This document shows, piece after piece, positions 22,108-30,667 of a stretch of DNA of 30,668 nt (the stretch's first letter is position 1; each line of letters begins with the position of its first letter). Position numbers and translations under genes: made by a program. Below the pieces are notes generated by a model, which was given only the letters and a program-made list of their open reading frames with translations, had not been told where the DNA came from and did no database searches. Source of the DNA: Clostridia bacterium (GTDB lineage Bacteria; Bacillota; Clostridia; Christensenellales; Borkfalkiaceae). The stretch spans positions 1 through 30,668 of the forward strand of contig CAAGME010000025.1 in the NCBI GenBank assembly GCA_900770945.1, read 5' to 3'.

Positions 22108-23643
22108 ATGAATTCTTCCATAGTCAATTTGATATTTTTAGGAGTGATTGCGGTTTTTGCGCTTGTCGGAGTACTCAAAGGACTGAAAGGCGGGCTGTTT
22201 AAGTCGATTATCGGCGCGGCGTGCGTGGTTCTTTCCGCCGTTGCCGCGTTTATTTTCACGGGGGTGCTTGTCGGGAAATTCGCGCCGATTGCCGCAGAAA
22301 AACTTTCAGAATTTTTGCAGAGCGGAGAGATGGGCGAACTTGCCGCCGCTTCGCCGAGTTTGACCGAATATCTTCCGATTGTCGCAAGCGCGCTTGTTTC
22401 GCCGCTTTGCTTTCTCGCGCTCTTTATCGTGTTCGGAATGGTTCTGTCTGTTATCGGCGGGGTAATAAAATTCATATTTAAAGCGATGCCGAGTGTTCCG
22501 CTTTCCGGCGTTTTCGGCATGGTTGTTTCTCTCGTTGCTTCTCTCGTTGCCGCATTTTGCGTGCTTATGCCTTTTGCCGGGTACTTAAACGCCGCTTCGA
22601 CTTATTACGTAAAACTTGAAGAGGGCGGAGTTATAACGGCTACCGATGAAGGCAAAAATATCGAGGACGTTATCAAGAACAGTAAGGACAAGACGGGCGT
22701 TAAAATCGTATACGGCTTGACGGGCAAAATCTTCGACGGGTTTATGGAAGTCAAAAAAGCGGACGGTACAAAAATTTCGCTTTACACCGAGCTTGACGCC
22801 GTTTGCGCAGTCGTTCCGCACGTCATGGATTTGACCGAAACGGATTTTTCCGACGTTGCAAACATCAACGTTCAGCCCGTTTACAATATAATAGACGATT
22901 TGCCGAAGTCGGCGGAAATAAAGAGAATAGTTGCCGAAGTGCTTTCCGCCGCGGCTACAAAATGGAAGAACGGCGAAACGTTTATGGGGCTTAACATCAA
23001 GGAATCTTTGCCGGAAGGGTATAAGAACGCGTTGGACGCTTCGCTCGAAAAGCTTTCCGCAACGACTTACGACACGGTTGAAGCCGACCTGACCGATTTT
23101 GCGCACGCCATGGAAGCTTTGGTTAAGCTTTACAAATATACCGAAACGCTTTCTACCTCAGGCGCGACTTCCGAAAAGGCGGCGGCGGACTTAAGTGAAG
23201 CGTTAAAGGCTTTGACGCCCGGAGCAGCCGATATGATAGGTGACGCGCTTAAAAGCGTTGTGTCTGCGAACATGGGGCTTAGCGACGAGAATGCGGAAAC
23301 GATAGGCGATATCGTTAAGGATTCGCTCAAAAAGGTTGCCGAGATGCAGACCGACGGCGAAAAGGAAAAGGAAGCAGAGGCGTTGTCCGAGATAATCAAC
23401 TGCGCGACCGATGTGTCGAAAATCGCGGCAAATCCCGAAAAACTCGTGTCCGCAATGGCTTCTTCGACGGTTATGAAAACTGCTGTGGAGTCGGCGGTGA
23501 AAGCGGGCGCGAGCGTTGCGGTCGACGATAAAACAAAAGAAGATATCCGCGCGGCGGCTTCCGCTTACACCTCGAAAGAGGACGTAACAAAGGAGCAGAA
23601 AGAAGCGATAGAAAACCTTTTAAAGCTCTTTGGGGTAAAATAA
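22108..23643 (+). CDS. CvpA-like membrane protein with long C-terminal extension
   Basis: This 511-residue protein has four N-terminal hydrophobic segments (about residues 5-30, 35-60, 90-115 and 128-155) with a glycine-rich VGVLKGLKGGLFKSIIG start, resembling the CvpA (colicin V production) family. The remaining 340 residues are soluble, acidic and mostly helical, with KDKTGVKIVYGLTGKIFDGF and several Ala/Lys/Glu-rich heptad-like stretches. CvpA itself is about 160 residues, so the tail is a large addition. AAAGGAGG precedes the ATG. The next gene starts 3 bp after the stop. CvpA proteins have been tied to envelope integrity; the exact role here is unknown. Confidence 0.7.
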   Translation: MNSSIVNLIFLGVIAVFALVGVLKGLKGGLFKSIIGAACVVLSAVAAFIFTGVLVGKFAPIAAEKLSEFLQSGEMGELAAASPSLTEYLPIVASALVSPLCFLALFIVFGMVLSVIGGVIKFIFKAMPSVPLSGVFGMVVSLVASLVAAFCVLMPFAGYLNAASTYYVKLEEGGVITATDEGKNIEDVIKNSKDKTGVKIVYGLTGKIFDGFMEVKKADGTKISLYTELDAVCAVVPHVMDLTETDFSDVANINVQPVYNIIDDLPKSAEIKRIVAEVLSAAATKWKNGETFMGLNIKESLPEGYKNALDASLEKLSATTYDTVEADLTDFAHAMEALVKLYKYTETLSTSGATSEKAAADLSEALKALTPGAADMIGDALKSVVSANMGLSDENAETIGDIVKDSLKKVAEMQTDGEKEKEAEALSEIINCATDVSKIAANPEKLVSAMASSTVMKTAVESAVKAGASVAVDDKTKEDIRAAASAYTSKEDVTKEQKEAIENLLKLFGVK

Positions 23644-23646
23644 AAA

Positions 23647-24117
23647 ATGAGCGAAAAGATAGAAGAAACGGCTAAAACAAAAGCCGCCCGCGAAAATTTT
23701 TTGGCGGGGGCAAACTGCGCGCAAGCTGTTCTTAAAGCGTTTGGCGAAGAAACGGGGCTCGGAGACGAGCTTTCGCTGAAACTAGCTTCGTCTTTCGGCG
23801 GCGGCATGGGCAGAATGAGGAAAACCTGCGGCGCGCTGACAGCTGCCTTTATGGTTGCCGGAATAATAAAAGGATACGATAATTTAAACGATATCGGCTT
23901 AAAAGGCGAACATTACGCGCTCGTGCAGAGCATGGCAAAGGAGTTTGAAAAGTCATTCAAAACGACCGAATGCAAGGATATTTTGAAAACGACTGACACT
24001 TCGCCTTACCCTACTCCGAGGACGGAGGACTTTTACAAAACTCGCCCGTGCGGGGATATCATCGCGTTTTCCGCAAGGCTCGTCGAAAAATTCGTTTTTG
24101 ACAAAAAAGGCGAATAA
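23647..24117 (+). CDS. C_GCAxxG_C_C family redox-type protein
   Basis: This 156-residue protein carries the family cysteine pattern: ANCAQAVLKAF near residue 24, KTCGALTAAFMVAG near 61, TTECKDIL near 115 and RPCGDII near 138. The family (also seen as selenoproteins in other phyla) probably binds a metal or heme or does thiol chemistry, but no member function is firmly known to me. It starts 3 bp after the CvpA-like stop with a poor ribosome binding site, which suggests translational coupling. Confidence 0.85.
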   Translation: MSEKIEETAKTKAARENFLAGANCAQAVLKAFGEETGLGDELSLKLASSFGGGMGRMRKTCGALTAAFMVAGIIKGYDNLNDIGLKGEHYALVQSMAKEFEKSFKTTECKDILKTTDTSPYPTPRTEDFYKTRPCGDIIAFSARLVEKFVFDKKGE

Positions 24118-24163
24118 TCGGTATATAGCCTAACTTCTAAGTAAAAAAAGCAACAAAAACGAA

Positions 24164-25237
24164 ATGAACGGAAAAAAGAAATCATACGTTTTTAACGCCG
24201 TCATAATTGTACTCGTCACCGCGCTTTCGGTGGTGTATCTCGTGAAAGACGGCACGATAAAAAACGAAAACTTAAAAAACGTCACTTTTGTTTCGCTGGC
24301 GGCGGTCGTGGGCGTATACGTCTTGTCTATGCTCGTGTGGGCTTTGTCCGACTATTTTGCCGTTAAAGGCACGCTCAAAGATTGGAGCTTTTTGAAAAGC
24401 TTCAACGACCTTATTTACGGCAAGCTCGCTTCATCGGTAACCCCTTTAAAAAGCGGGCATTTTCCTATGCGCGTTTATTGTTTGACGCGTTACGGGTATT
24501 CTTTCTACGAATCGCTGACCGCACTTTCAATGTGTCAGATTGTGGCGTCGGTGGCAAGTTTTTTGAATTATCTGACTTTGTTTATCGTCGCTACGGCGCA
24601 AAAGCTGACGGTTAGCGTGAGCGGCAAAACGGTGGGGCTTAACATAGTCGTTCTGATAGGGCTTATATTTCACTTTTTGACGATATGTTTTGTTTGCGCG
24701 CTTGCGTTCATCGCGCCGTTGCAAAGAATTTTCATCAATCTCGTTTCCAAAATAAAATTCCGCAAAGACGAGCAAAAACGCGCGGAATACATTGAGAGCG
24801 AAACGATAAAATACAAAATCTATAAGGAACGGATAGTCGCGATGGGCAAGGTCTTTTATAGATATATCCCCGCGGTTTTGGTTTACGTAGCTTATATGTT
24901 TTTAACGTCTTCGCTTATCTACGTCGCTTTTCTTGCGGTGAGCGGACAAGCGTTTGCGCTGAACGACTATTTTTCCTACTATCTTTTGACGATAGGCGCG
25001 GCGTATATCACAAACGTTATACCTATCCCCGGCGCGGCGGGAAGCAGCGAAATCGTTTTCGGACTGCTTTTTAAAGAGGTTATCGCCGCAAATATTTTAG
25101 GCGGGGTATTGCTTGTCTGGCGAATAGGCTCGTATTACGTTCCGCTCATACTCGCAATAATTCAATTTTATATAAGTCAGGCGTTGTTTTCGGCGTCGGA
25201 CAGAAGAAAGCTTCAACAAAAGGACGTTCATGGCTAA
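24164..25237 (+). CDS. YbhN/LPG-synthase-TM family membrane protein (flippase-like)
   Basis: This 357-residue polytopic protein has about eight membrane segments and the family features: YGKLASSVTPLKSGHFPMRV after the second helix pair, and a C-terminal block ITNVIPIPGAAGSSEIVFG. It matches the transmembrane domain of lysylphosphatidylglycerol synthase (MprF) without the aminoacyl-transfer domain. Such proteins are thought to flip or transport lipids. It overlaps the cardiolipin synthase start by 8 bp, which supports a joint phospholipid role. No good ribosome binding site is seen before the ATG; a start slightly downstream is possible. Confidence 0.88.
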   Translation: MNGKKKSYVFNAVIIVLVTALSVVYLVKDGTIKNENLKNVTFVSLAAVVGVYVLSMLVWALSDYFAVKGTLKDWSFLKSFNDLIYGKLASSVTPLKSGHFPMRVYCLTRYGYSFYESLTALSMCQIVASVASFLNYLTLFIVATAQKLTVSVSGKTVGLNIVVLIGLIFHFLTICFVCALAFIAPLQRIFINLVSKIKFRKDEQKRAEYIESETIKYKIYKERIVAMGKVFYRYIPAVLVYVAYMFLTSSLIYVAFLAVSGQAFALNDYFSYYLLTIGAAYITNVIPIPGAAGSSEIVFGLLFKEVIAANILGGVLLVWRIGSYYVPLILAIIQFYISQALFSASDRRKLQQKDVHG

Positions 25238-26783
25238 ACGAAAAAACAAGAAAAAGGTCGCAAGGTTCAGACCTGTGGAAATCGAAAAAAAAGTAAGAAG
25301 TCCGTTACTTTCGGCTTCACGCTTCATATTGGTTGCGCTCGCGATAGTTTTGCAAGTCGCGCTTACCGTTGCGGTAATGGCGGCGATGACGACAAAATAT
25401 ATCTGGTTTATGATATTCACGCAGATTGTGGGAATACTCATGTTTATTTACTGCATGACAAAGGACGGACCGGCGGTTTATAAAATCCCATGGACCGTGC
25501 TTTTCTGCCTTTTTCCGTACGCGGGCATAATAATTTACCTTTCGTTCGGGAGAATACCGTCGTTCAACAAAAAGTATTTGAAAAGAAGCGTCAAGCATGA
25601 AAAGATAGACGTTTCCGTTATAGACGACGACGCAAACCTAATTCGGTACGTAGCGGCTTCTTACGGAGCAAAACCGAGCGACAAGACGAGTTGCGAGTTT
25701 TTGCCGGACGGAGAAACGTACGCCGGCAGGCTTCTCGAAGAGTTGGCTACCGCTCAAAAATACGTCTTTATAGAGTATTTTATCATAGAGGACGGCGAGC
25801 TTTGGCGGCAGATTTACTCCGTTTTAAAGGAGAGAATGGACGCGGGCGTTAAAGTGTATCTTATGTATGACGACGTAGGGAGCATTAAAAAAGTTCCGGT
25901 AGGGTTCAGAAAAAAGCTCGTTAAGGCGGGAATCAATGCAAAAGTTTTCAGAAGGTTTTTGCCCATCGTGTCGGCCCTTCACAATAACCGCGACCATAGA
26001 AAAATCGTAGTTATAGACGGCAAAAAGGCTTTTACGGGCGGGCTTAACCTTGCGGACGAATACGTCAACATCACGCACCCTTACGGGCGTTGGCTCGACA
26101 ACGGCGTGTTTATAGAAGGGGAAGCGACGGACGAATTCGTCAAAATGTTTATCTCCCTTTACAATATCGCCGGCAAAGAAAAGCTCGACGAGGCGAATTT
26201 TCTCGTCGAACATGAGGACTTTTTAAAGCGCGGATTGATTCTTCCTTTCGGCGACAGTCCGTACCCCGTGGATACCGAGCATATCGGTGAAAACGCTTAC
26301 CTCGAAATTATCAATTCCGCAAGAAAAACGCTGTATATCACGACGCCTTACTTCGTGGTGGACACGAACATGACGGAAGCAATAAAAAGCGCGCTTTTAC
26401 GCGGGGTTGAGGTAAAAATAATAATTCCCGAAATCCCCGACAAAAAGCCTGTTTTTTCGGTGACTAAGCACACGGTTGCGATGCTGAAAGCTTACGGCGC
26501 GCATGTGTATATGTATAAAGACGGATTTATTCACGCAAAAACCGTTGTGGGGGACGGAAAACAAGCGGTTGTAGGCACGGTGAACATGGACTATCGCTCG
26601 TTTATCCATCACTATGAGTGCGGCGTTGCGATGTACAAAACAAAGTGTATACACGATATCGTCGAGCAGCTCGACAAGCTTATAGAATCGGACTGCAAGC
26701 TGTGCGACGAAAAAGACTTAAAGTTAAAATTCGGCGAAAACCTGATAAGAGTTTTGATTACCGTTTTCGCCCCGTTAATGTGA
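25230..26783 (+). CDS. cls: Cardiolipin synthase (phospholipase D superfamily)
   Basis: This 517-residue enzyme condenses two phosphatidylglycerol molecules to cardiolipin and glycerol at the membrane. Two N-terminal membrane helices (about residues 28-55 and 60-75 plus PLDc_N segment PWTVLFCLFPYAGIIIYL) precede two HKD motifs. HKD1 is HRKIVVIDGKKAFTGG and HKD2 is HAKTVVGDGKQAVVGT; both keep His, Lys and Asp. Length and layout are normal for bacterial Cls. The start overlaps the YbhN-like gene by 8 bp, with AAAAGGA just upstream. A strong terminator follows. Confidence 0.96.
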   Translation: MAKRKNKKKVARFRPVEIEKKVRSPLLSASRFILVALAIVLQVALTVAVMAAMTTKYIWFMIFTQIVGILMFIYCMTKDGPAVYKIPWTVLFCLFPYAGIIIYLSFGRIPSFNKKYLKRSVKHEKIDVSVIDDDANLIRYVAASYGAKPSDKTSCEFLPDGETYAGRLLEELATAQKYVFIEYFIIEDGELWRQIYSVLKERMDAGVKVYLMYDDVGSIKKVPVGFRKKLVKAGINAKVFRRFLPIVSALHNNRDHRKIVVIDGKKAFTGGLNLADEYVNITHPYGRWLDNGVFIEGEATDEFVKMFISLYNIAGKEKLDEANFLVEHEDFLKRGLILPFGDSPYPVDTEHIGENAYLEIINSARKTLYITTPYFVVDTNMTEAIKSALLRGVEVKIIIPEIPDKKPVFSVTKHTVAMLKAYGAHVYMYKDGFIHAKTVVGDGKQAVVGTVNMDYRSFIHHYECGVAMYKTKCIHDIVEQLDKLIESDCKLCDEKDLKLKFGENLIRVLITVFAPLM

Positions 26784-26818
26784 AAATTCCGCCGAGCAAA
26801 ATTTGTTTTGCGCAAAAG

Positions 26819-26856
26819 AAAAAATGTTCCGAGAACTAATTCAAGGAACATTTTTT
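26819..26856 (+). terminator. Terminator of the envelope cluster
   Basis: AAAAATGTTCC/GGAACATTTTT forms a stem of about 11 bp with a 14-nt loop and runs into TTTTTTATTT. Confidence 0.88.
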
Positions 26857-26890
26857 ATTTGTTCATTTGCCCCGAATAAAAATTTTACTA

Positions 26891-26937
26891 TATATGATAT
26901 TATATTTGACTTTTTATGTATAAAGTAGTATCATATA
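26891..26937 (+). promoter_or_regulatory. AbiE operon promoter with inverted-repeat operator
   Basis: TTGACT (26906-26911) and TATCAT (26929-26934) are 17 bp apart. TATATGATA (26891-26899) and TATCATATA (26929-26937) form a perfect 9-bp inverted repeat that brackets the -35 box and covers the -10 box. AbiEi antitoxins are known to repress their own operons through inverted repeats, so this is the likely site. Confidence 0.75.
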
Positions 26938-26974
26938 AGCGAAATAGAAGTATATTATAAACGGAGGTGTAGAT

Positions 26975-27595
26975 ATGTTTATCGAAAGATTATCCGAAAA
27001 ATTTAATATCAACGAACCTATCTTTACCGAAGAAATACTCGGGCTTTTTCCCGAATATTCAAGACCGCAGATATTCAGGTTTATCAAAAAAGCGGAAGAG
27101 AAAAAGGAAATCGTCAACTTCGCAAAAGGAATATATTATATCCCGCGTAAAACGTTTATCGGGCTGTCAACGATAACGGCGGATACGGTAATAGCTCGCA
27201 GGTATTTGAAATGGAACGACGAAGTGTTCGGAATATACGGCGGGTTAAAGTTGCAGAATATGTTTTCCGTGACAACGCAAGTTCCTAATATCTATGAAAT
27301 CGTATCGAACAACGAATCTACAAAGCGCAGAGAAGTGAAGATAGACGGCAGAACGTTTATTTTGCGGAAATCGCGTTTTGAGATCAACAAGGACAATGCA
27401 AATGCCTATATGATTATGGAACTGTTCAACGATTTGAAAGGAGAGAAAATCGACGAGTTTGCAAAAAAAAGACTGACTGATTTTATGCGGGAAAGAGACA
27501 TTACGAGAGAGCAGTTGATTGACGTAGCAATGAAGTTTCCTGCAAAAGCGTTAAAGAATCTGATGGGGAGCAAAATATTAAATGTGGTTGCATAA
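26975..27595 (+). CDS. abiEi: AbiEi-like antitoxin / transcriptional repressor
   Basis: This 206-residue protein has an N-terminal winged-helix region (FTEEILGLFPEYSRPQIFRFIKKAEEK) followed by the family phrase FAKGIYYIPRK, and a mixed C-terminal domain, as in type IV AbiEi antitoxins of the DUF6088-like branch. It should repress the operon and counteract the toxin without binding it directly. GGAGGTG lies just before the ATG. Its last 14 bases overlap the toxin start. The perfect inverted repeat in the promoter fits autoregulation. Confidence 0.85.
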   Translation: MFIERLSEKFNINEPIFTEEILGLFPEYSRPQIFRFIKKAEEKKEIVNFAKGIYYIPRKTFIGLSTITADTVIARRYLKWNDEVFGIYGGLKLQNMFSVTTQVPNIYEIVSNNESTKRREVKIDGRTFILRKSRFEINKDNANAYMIMELFNDLKGEKIDEFAKKRLTDFMRERDITREQLIDVAMKFPAKALKNLMGSKILNVVA

Positions 27596-28790
27596 GAATA
27601 AAGAAGATTTTAGCGAAGCGGTACAGGCGGTAAGCAGAGGGTTAAATATTTCGCCCGCGCTTGTCGAAAAAGATTATTACGTTACGTTGGTATTGAAAAG
27701 AATAAACGAAGAGGTTTCCGGACTTATTTTTAAGGGTGGAACATCGCTTTCCAAATGCCATAAGGCGATCGATAGGTTTTCGGAAGATATAGACTTAACG
27801 CTCGACAGCGAACATCTTACGGAAGGACAAAGAAAGATAGTAAAACCGACGGTTGTAAAAATCTGCGAAGAACTCGGACTGACAATTAACAACCTTGAAA
27901 ACACGAGAAGCAGACGGGATTATAACTGCTATCAGATAAGTTATCCGCTTTTGTTTGAGAACGACGAGATAGATCCTGTCATCAAGGCAGAAACTGTATT
28001 TATACAGGAATGCTATCCGGAAGAAGTGAAACAGGCGGATTCTCTTATCGGAGAATGGTTAAAAGCAAACGGTTTTACTAAGCAAGCGGAAGAATATGGG
28101 CTGATTCCTTTCGATATTCACGTCCAGACAATGGAAAGGACACTTGTAGACAAAGTGTTTGCGTTGTGCGATTATATGCTTTCGGACGACATGCAAAAGC
28201 ATTCCCGCCATATTTATGACATATATCAATTACTCAAAAGAGTGGAATTAAACGATGATTTCCGCGCTCTTGTGCATAGAGTCAGAGAAGATCGGAAATA
28301 TCATTCGCTGTGCGTATCGGCGCAGGATAATGCCGATGTCCCTGCTTTACTTAAACGAGTAATAGAAACGGGGTGTTATAAAAAAGACTACGAAGAGCAT
28401 ACGCGGACGATGTTATATGCACCTTGTGATTATGAAGAAGCAATTACGGGACTTGAAAAAATAATCGACAGCGGAATGTTCGGTAAGGACGAGAAATACG
28501 AAAAGAATACTGTACATATATCCGTTTCGTCGGCGGCGAAGATTGCAAGCTATAAGGAATATAGGTTATGTAAGATGCCTGAAAACGGTAAGTACGGCGA
28601 TTATACGTATAAGATTCCGAATAAATATGTAAGCATTAACCGAAGCGAAAAGGCGATAGTGTTTCACTTACCGAAAGACTATATTTTCAAATTGAGAAAC
28701 GTTAGGACGAATCAGACCGCGGAATTGACGGTAACGGAATTTTTCGCAGAAGCAGCGGGCAAAGACGAAAGAGCATACGCACGAAAATAA
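27582..28790 (+). CDS. abiEii: AbiEii-type nucleotidyltransferase toxin with C-terminal extension
   Basis: This 402-residue member of the AbiEii/AbiGii family is of the minimal nucleotidyltransferase (DUF1814) fold. Motif I is KGGTSLSK (51-58) and the metal-binding Asp pair lies in SEDIDLTLD (Asp69, Asp71). Conserved LVEKDYYVTLVL precedes them, and ERTLVDKVFALCDYM and HSRHIYDIYQL follow. Related toxins (AbiEii, MenT) add nucleotides to tRNA or bind GTP. Residues of about 305-402 form an additional basic domain rich in Tyr and beta-prone segments that I do not expect in the usual 300-residue toxins. The ATG overlaps the antitoxin stop by 14 bp, so expression is coupled. Codon use is more AT-rich than in the neighbours, by eye. 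Confidence 0.88.
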   Translation: MWLHKNKEDFSEAVQAVSRGLNISPALVEKDYYVTLVLKRINEEVSGLIFKGGTSLSKCHKAIDRFSEDIDLTLDSEHLTEGQRKIVKPTVVKICEELGLTINNLENTRSRRDYNCYQISYPLLFENDEIDPVIKAETVFIQECYPEEVKQADSLIGEWLKANGFTKQAEEYGLIPFDIHVQTMERTLVDKVFALCDYMLSDDMQKHSRHIYDIYQLLKRVELNDDFRALVHRVREDRKYHSLCVSAQDNADVPALLKRVIETGCYKKDYEEHTRTMLYAPCDYEEAITGLEKIIDSGMFGKDEKYEKNTVHISVSSAAKIASYKEYRLCKMPENGKYGDYTYKIPNKYVSINRSEKAIVFHLPKDYIFKLRNVRTNQTAELTVTEFFAEAAGKDERAYARK

Positions 28791-28832
28791 TTTGTATTTT
28801 TTTACGTAAAAAACACGTTGAAACTAAAAAAC

Positions 28833-28861
28833 AATCCGTAAAGCACGTTGCCTTACGGATT
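28833..28861. terminator. Bidirectional terminator between convergent genes
   Basis: AATCCGTAA/TTACGGATT forms a 9-bp stem with an 11-nt loop. ATTTTC follows on the plus strand; GTTTTTTAG follows on the minus strand. Confidence 0.82.
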
Positions 28862-28877
28862 ATTTTCATAATAACCT

Positions 28878-30518
28878 TTATATATCGATGTTTACGGCGG
28901 ATTTGAGGAAAGAACGGTACTTTTCGTAGACGAGGTTGACCGATTCCGCCGTCAACGGGTTGGAAAGTTTGAGCGGCTGATAAACTTCCGACAAATAATG
29001 GCTTGCGCCGTAGGAAACGACTTCGTTATAAAGTTCCGCGGCGTTTTCGTTTGCCCAGATTTCGGAAGAGAAAAGAAGTGAAACGACGTAACTTATGCAG
29101 TAGCCCGGGACTTGGTAAACGTGGGTGATATCGTAGTAATTGTATGCGCTGTCGGCAATATAACGGTTTTTTACGTCCGAAAAAGTCTTTTGGAAAAATT
29201 CTGCCGTAAGCTCGCTTTCTTTCGCGTTGTAGACGGTGTATTCGAACTCGTCGAAAGCGCAATTGGAAAGGAGAGCCCAAAGGCAGTCGTAGATTTTGAG
29301 GAACGCGTACGAGTCGTAACAAGTTATGCCGTATTGCTTAAAGAGTTGCTTGACGGCGGGGAGGGTGATGAGTTCGAAGCACTGCGAATGCGTTTCCAAA
29401 AGGTCGTAGTTAGCGGAGCTTTCGCCTGCTTTTTCTTCGTCCTCGTTAAAAATCGCATTGTAATGCCCGAATTCGTGAATTATCGTAGAGAGGTCCGCGC
29501 CGATACTTCCGTAACGATTGATAAACATAAATCCGTCCCCGTAGGCGGCAAAGTCAGCTACATAGCTCGTGTTCATTTTGTTTTCGCTTATCGTAAAATC
29601 GTAAAGCCCTTTGCGAATGAGATATTGCCAGCTTCCGCTCATAGTCGGGTTTGTGTTTTTTATGATATACGGCATATATTTTTTAATCTGAGCTTCCGAA
29701 AGGGGAACTGTGTATGCGGAAGTGAATTTTTGGCTTTGTTTTGTAAGGCTTGCGTATGCGGAAACGAATTTTTCGCGCAAGGCTTCACGCGTTTCGGTAA
29801 CGTCTTCCGGGGTATAGTCCCTGCCGAAGTTTTTGTCGTAAGAATAATCGAGGTAGTTTTTGTAAGGCTTGCCGTCTTCATCGGTGTAAAGAGCGGCGAT
29901 ATCGTTTCGCGTTATTATAAGGTTTTTATAAATTTCCGCCATTTTTGCGGTTTTTCCCGCGCCGTTTTCGAGAGAACAAGCGGCGGAGTATTGGCGGAGA
30001 TATTCGGTTTCTTTTGCTTCGAGAGCGATTGCCTCGGGAGTTTTTGTGGACGAAGCAAGCATTCTTTCGGCGTATGCTTCACCGGTAAGTTCGATAAGGT
30101 CGGCTTTATAGATTGACTTGAAAAGGGTTTTTTCAAGCTCTAAAACGTCGTTGGTGAACTTGTTTAAAAACGAGGAAATGTAGGCGTAACGAGTACGGGC
30201 TTCTTCGTCCTTGATGTTTTTGTTGGCGGCGATTTCCGCAACGACGTAAGAGGTGTTCGCCGTGTACAAAGCGTAAAGAATATCGCTGCGCTTTGAAAGT
30301 ATCTCGTTTTTGTTGCCTTCGCTTTTAGAAAGAGTTTTGATTTCCGCAATCTTATTATAAAGAGCTTCTTCGTCCGGCTCGACGTATTTTCTTGCCGAAA
30401 AAGACGGCGTAAAAAGAGGATATCTGCCGTCTGCAAGGAGCGAACAGCCGCTTAAAACAACCGAAAGCGACAAAATGATTGCGAGAATAAAAGGTATTAT
30501 CGTTTTTCTGAATTTCAT
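28878..30518 (-). CDS. M3-like zinc metallopeptidase lipoprotein
   Basis: This 546-residue protein is anchored by a lipoprotein signal (MKFRKTIIPFILAIILSL, lipobox VLSGC). The mature domain is mostly helical. The zinc site is HEFGH at about residues 348-352 with the third ligand Glu375 in LLETHSQ, and a YRYGSIG-like region lies before it, as in oligoendopeptidase F/M3 peptidases. It would degrade peptides outside the membrane. The ATG at 30518 is chosen because AAAGGAAAA precedes it and the lipoprotein signal starts there; an in-frame ATG at 30557 would add 13 charged residues upstream. A long ORF on the opposite strand is a shadow. It is monocistronic with its own promoter. Confidence 0.88.
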   Translation of the reverse strand: MKFRKTIIPFILAIILSLSVVLSGCSLLADGRYPLFTPSFSARKYVEPDEEALYNKIAEIKTLSKSEGNKNEILSKRSDILYALYTANTSYVVAEIAANKNIKDEEARTRYAYISSFLNKFTNDVLELEKTLFKSIYKADLIELTGEAYAERMLASSTKTPEAIALEAKETEYLRQYSAACSLENGAGKTAKMAEIYKNLIITRNDIAALYTDEDGKPYKNYLDYSYDKNFGRDYTPEDVTETREALREKFVSAYASLTKQSQKFTSAYTVPLSEAQIKKYMPYIIKNTNPTMSGSWQYLIRKGLYDFTISENKMNTSYVADFAAYGDGFMFINRYGSIGADLSTIIHEFGHYNAIFNEDEEKAGESSANYDLLETHSQCFELITLPAVKQLFKQYGITCYDSYAFLKIYDCLWALLSNCAFDEFEYTVYNAKESELTAEFFQKTFSDVKNRYIADSAYNYYDITHVYQVPGYCISYVVSLLFSSEIWANENAAELYNEVVSYGASHYLSEVYQPLKLSNPLTAESVNLVYEKYRSFLKSAVNIDI

Positions 30519-30547
30519 AATTTTTTCCTTTCGAAGTTTATATCGAT

Positions 30548-30576
30548 ATTGTAACATACCCTAAAATAAAATACAA
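30548..30576 (-). promoter_or_regulatory. Promoter of the metallopeptidase gene
   Basis: On the minus strand TTGTAT (30571-30576) and TACAAT (30548-30553) are 17 bp apart, about 30 bp before the start codon. This position would place the alternative ATG at 30557 upstream of the transcript start, which supports the later start. Confidence 0.65.
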
Positions 30577-30635
30577 TCGTTTTTTCACATTTTACAAAAA
30601 ACGCTTGCAAAGGTTATATTTTTGTGCTAATAGGA

Positions 30636-30667
30636 AAAAAAAATATCCCCCCGTTTTGCAAAACGGC
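30636..30667 (-). terminator. Possible terminator at the right edge
   Basis: On the minus strand the palindrome CCGTTTTG/CAAAACGG (30652-30667) is followed by GGGATATTTTTTTTT. It would end a minus-strand gene lying beyond the window. Confidence 0.55.

Noticed and set aside
29112..30116. 334-codon plus-strand ORF
   Set aside because: It is a shadow of the metallopeptidase gene, which keeps HEFGH and a lipobox on the other strand.
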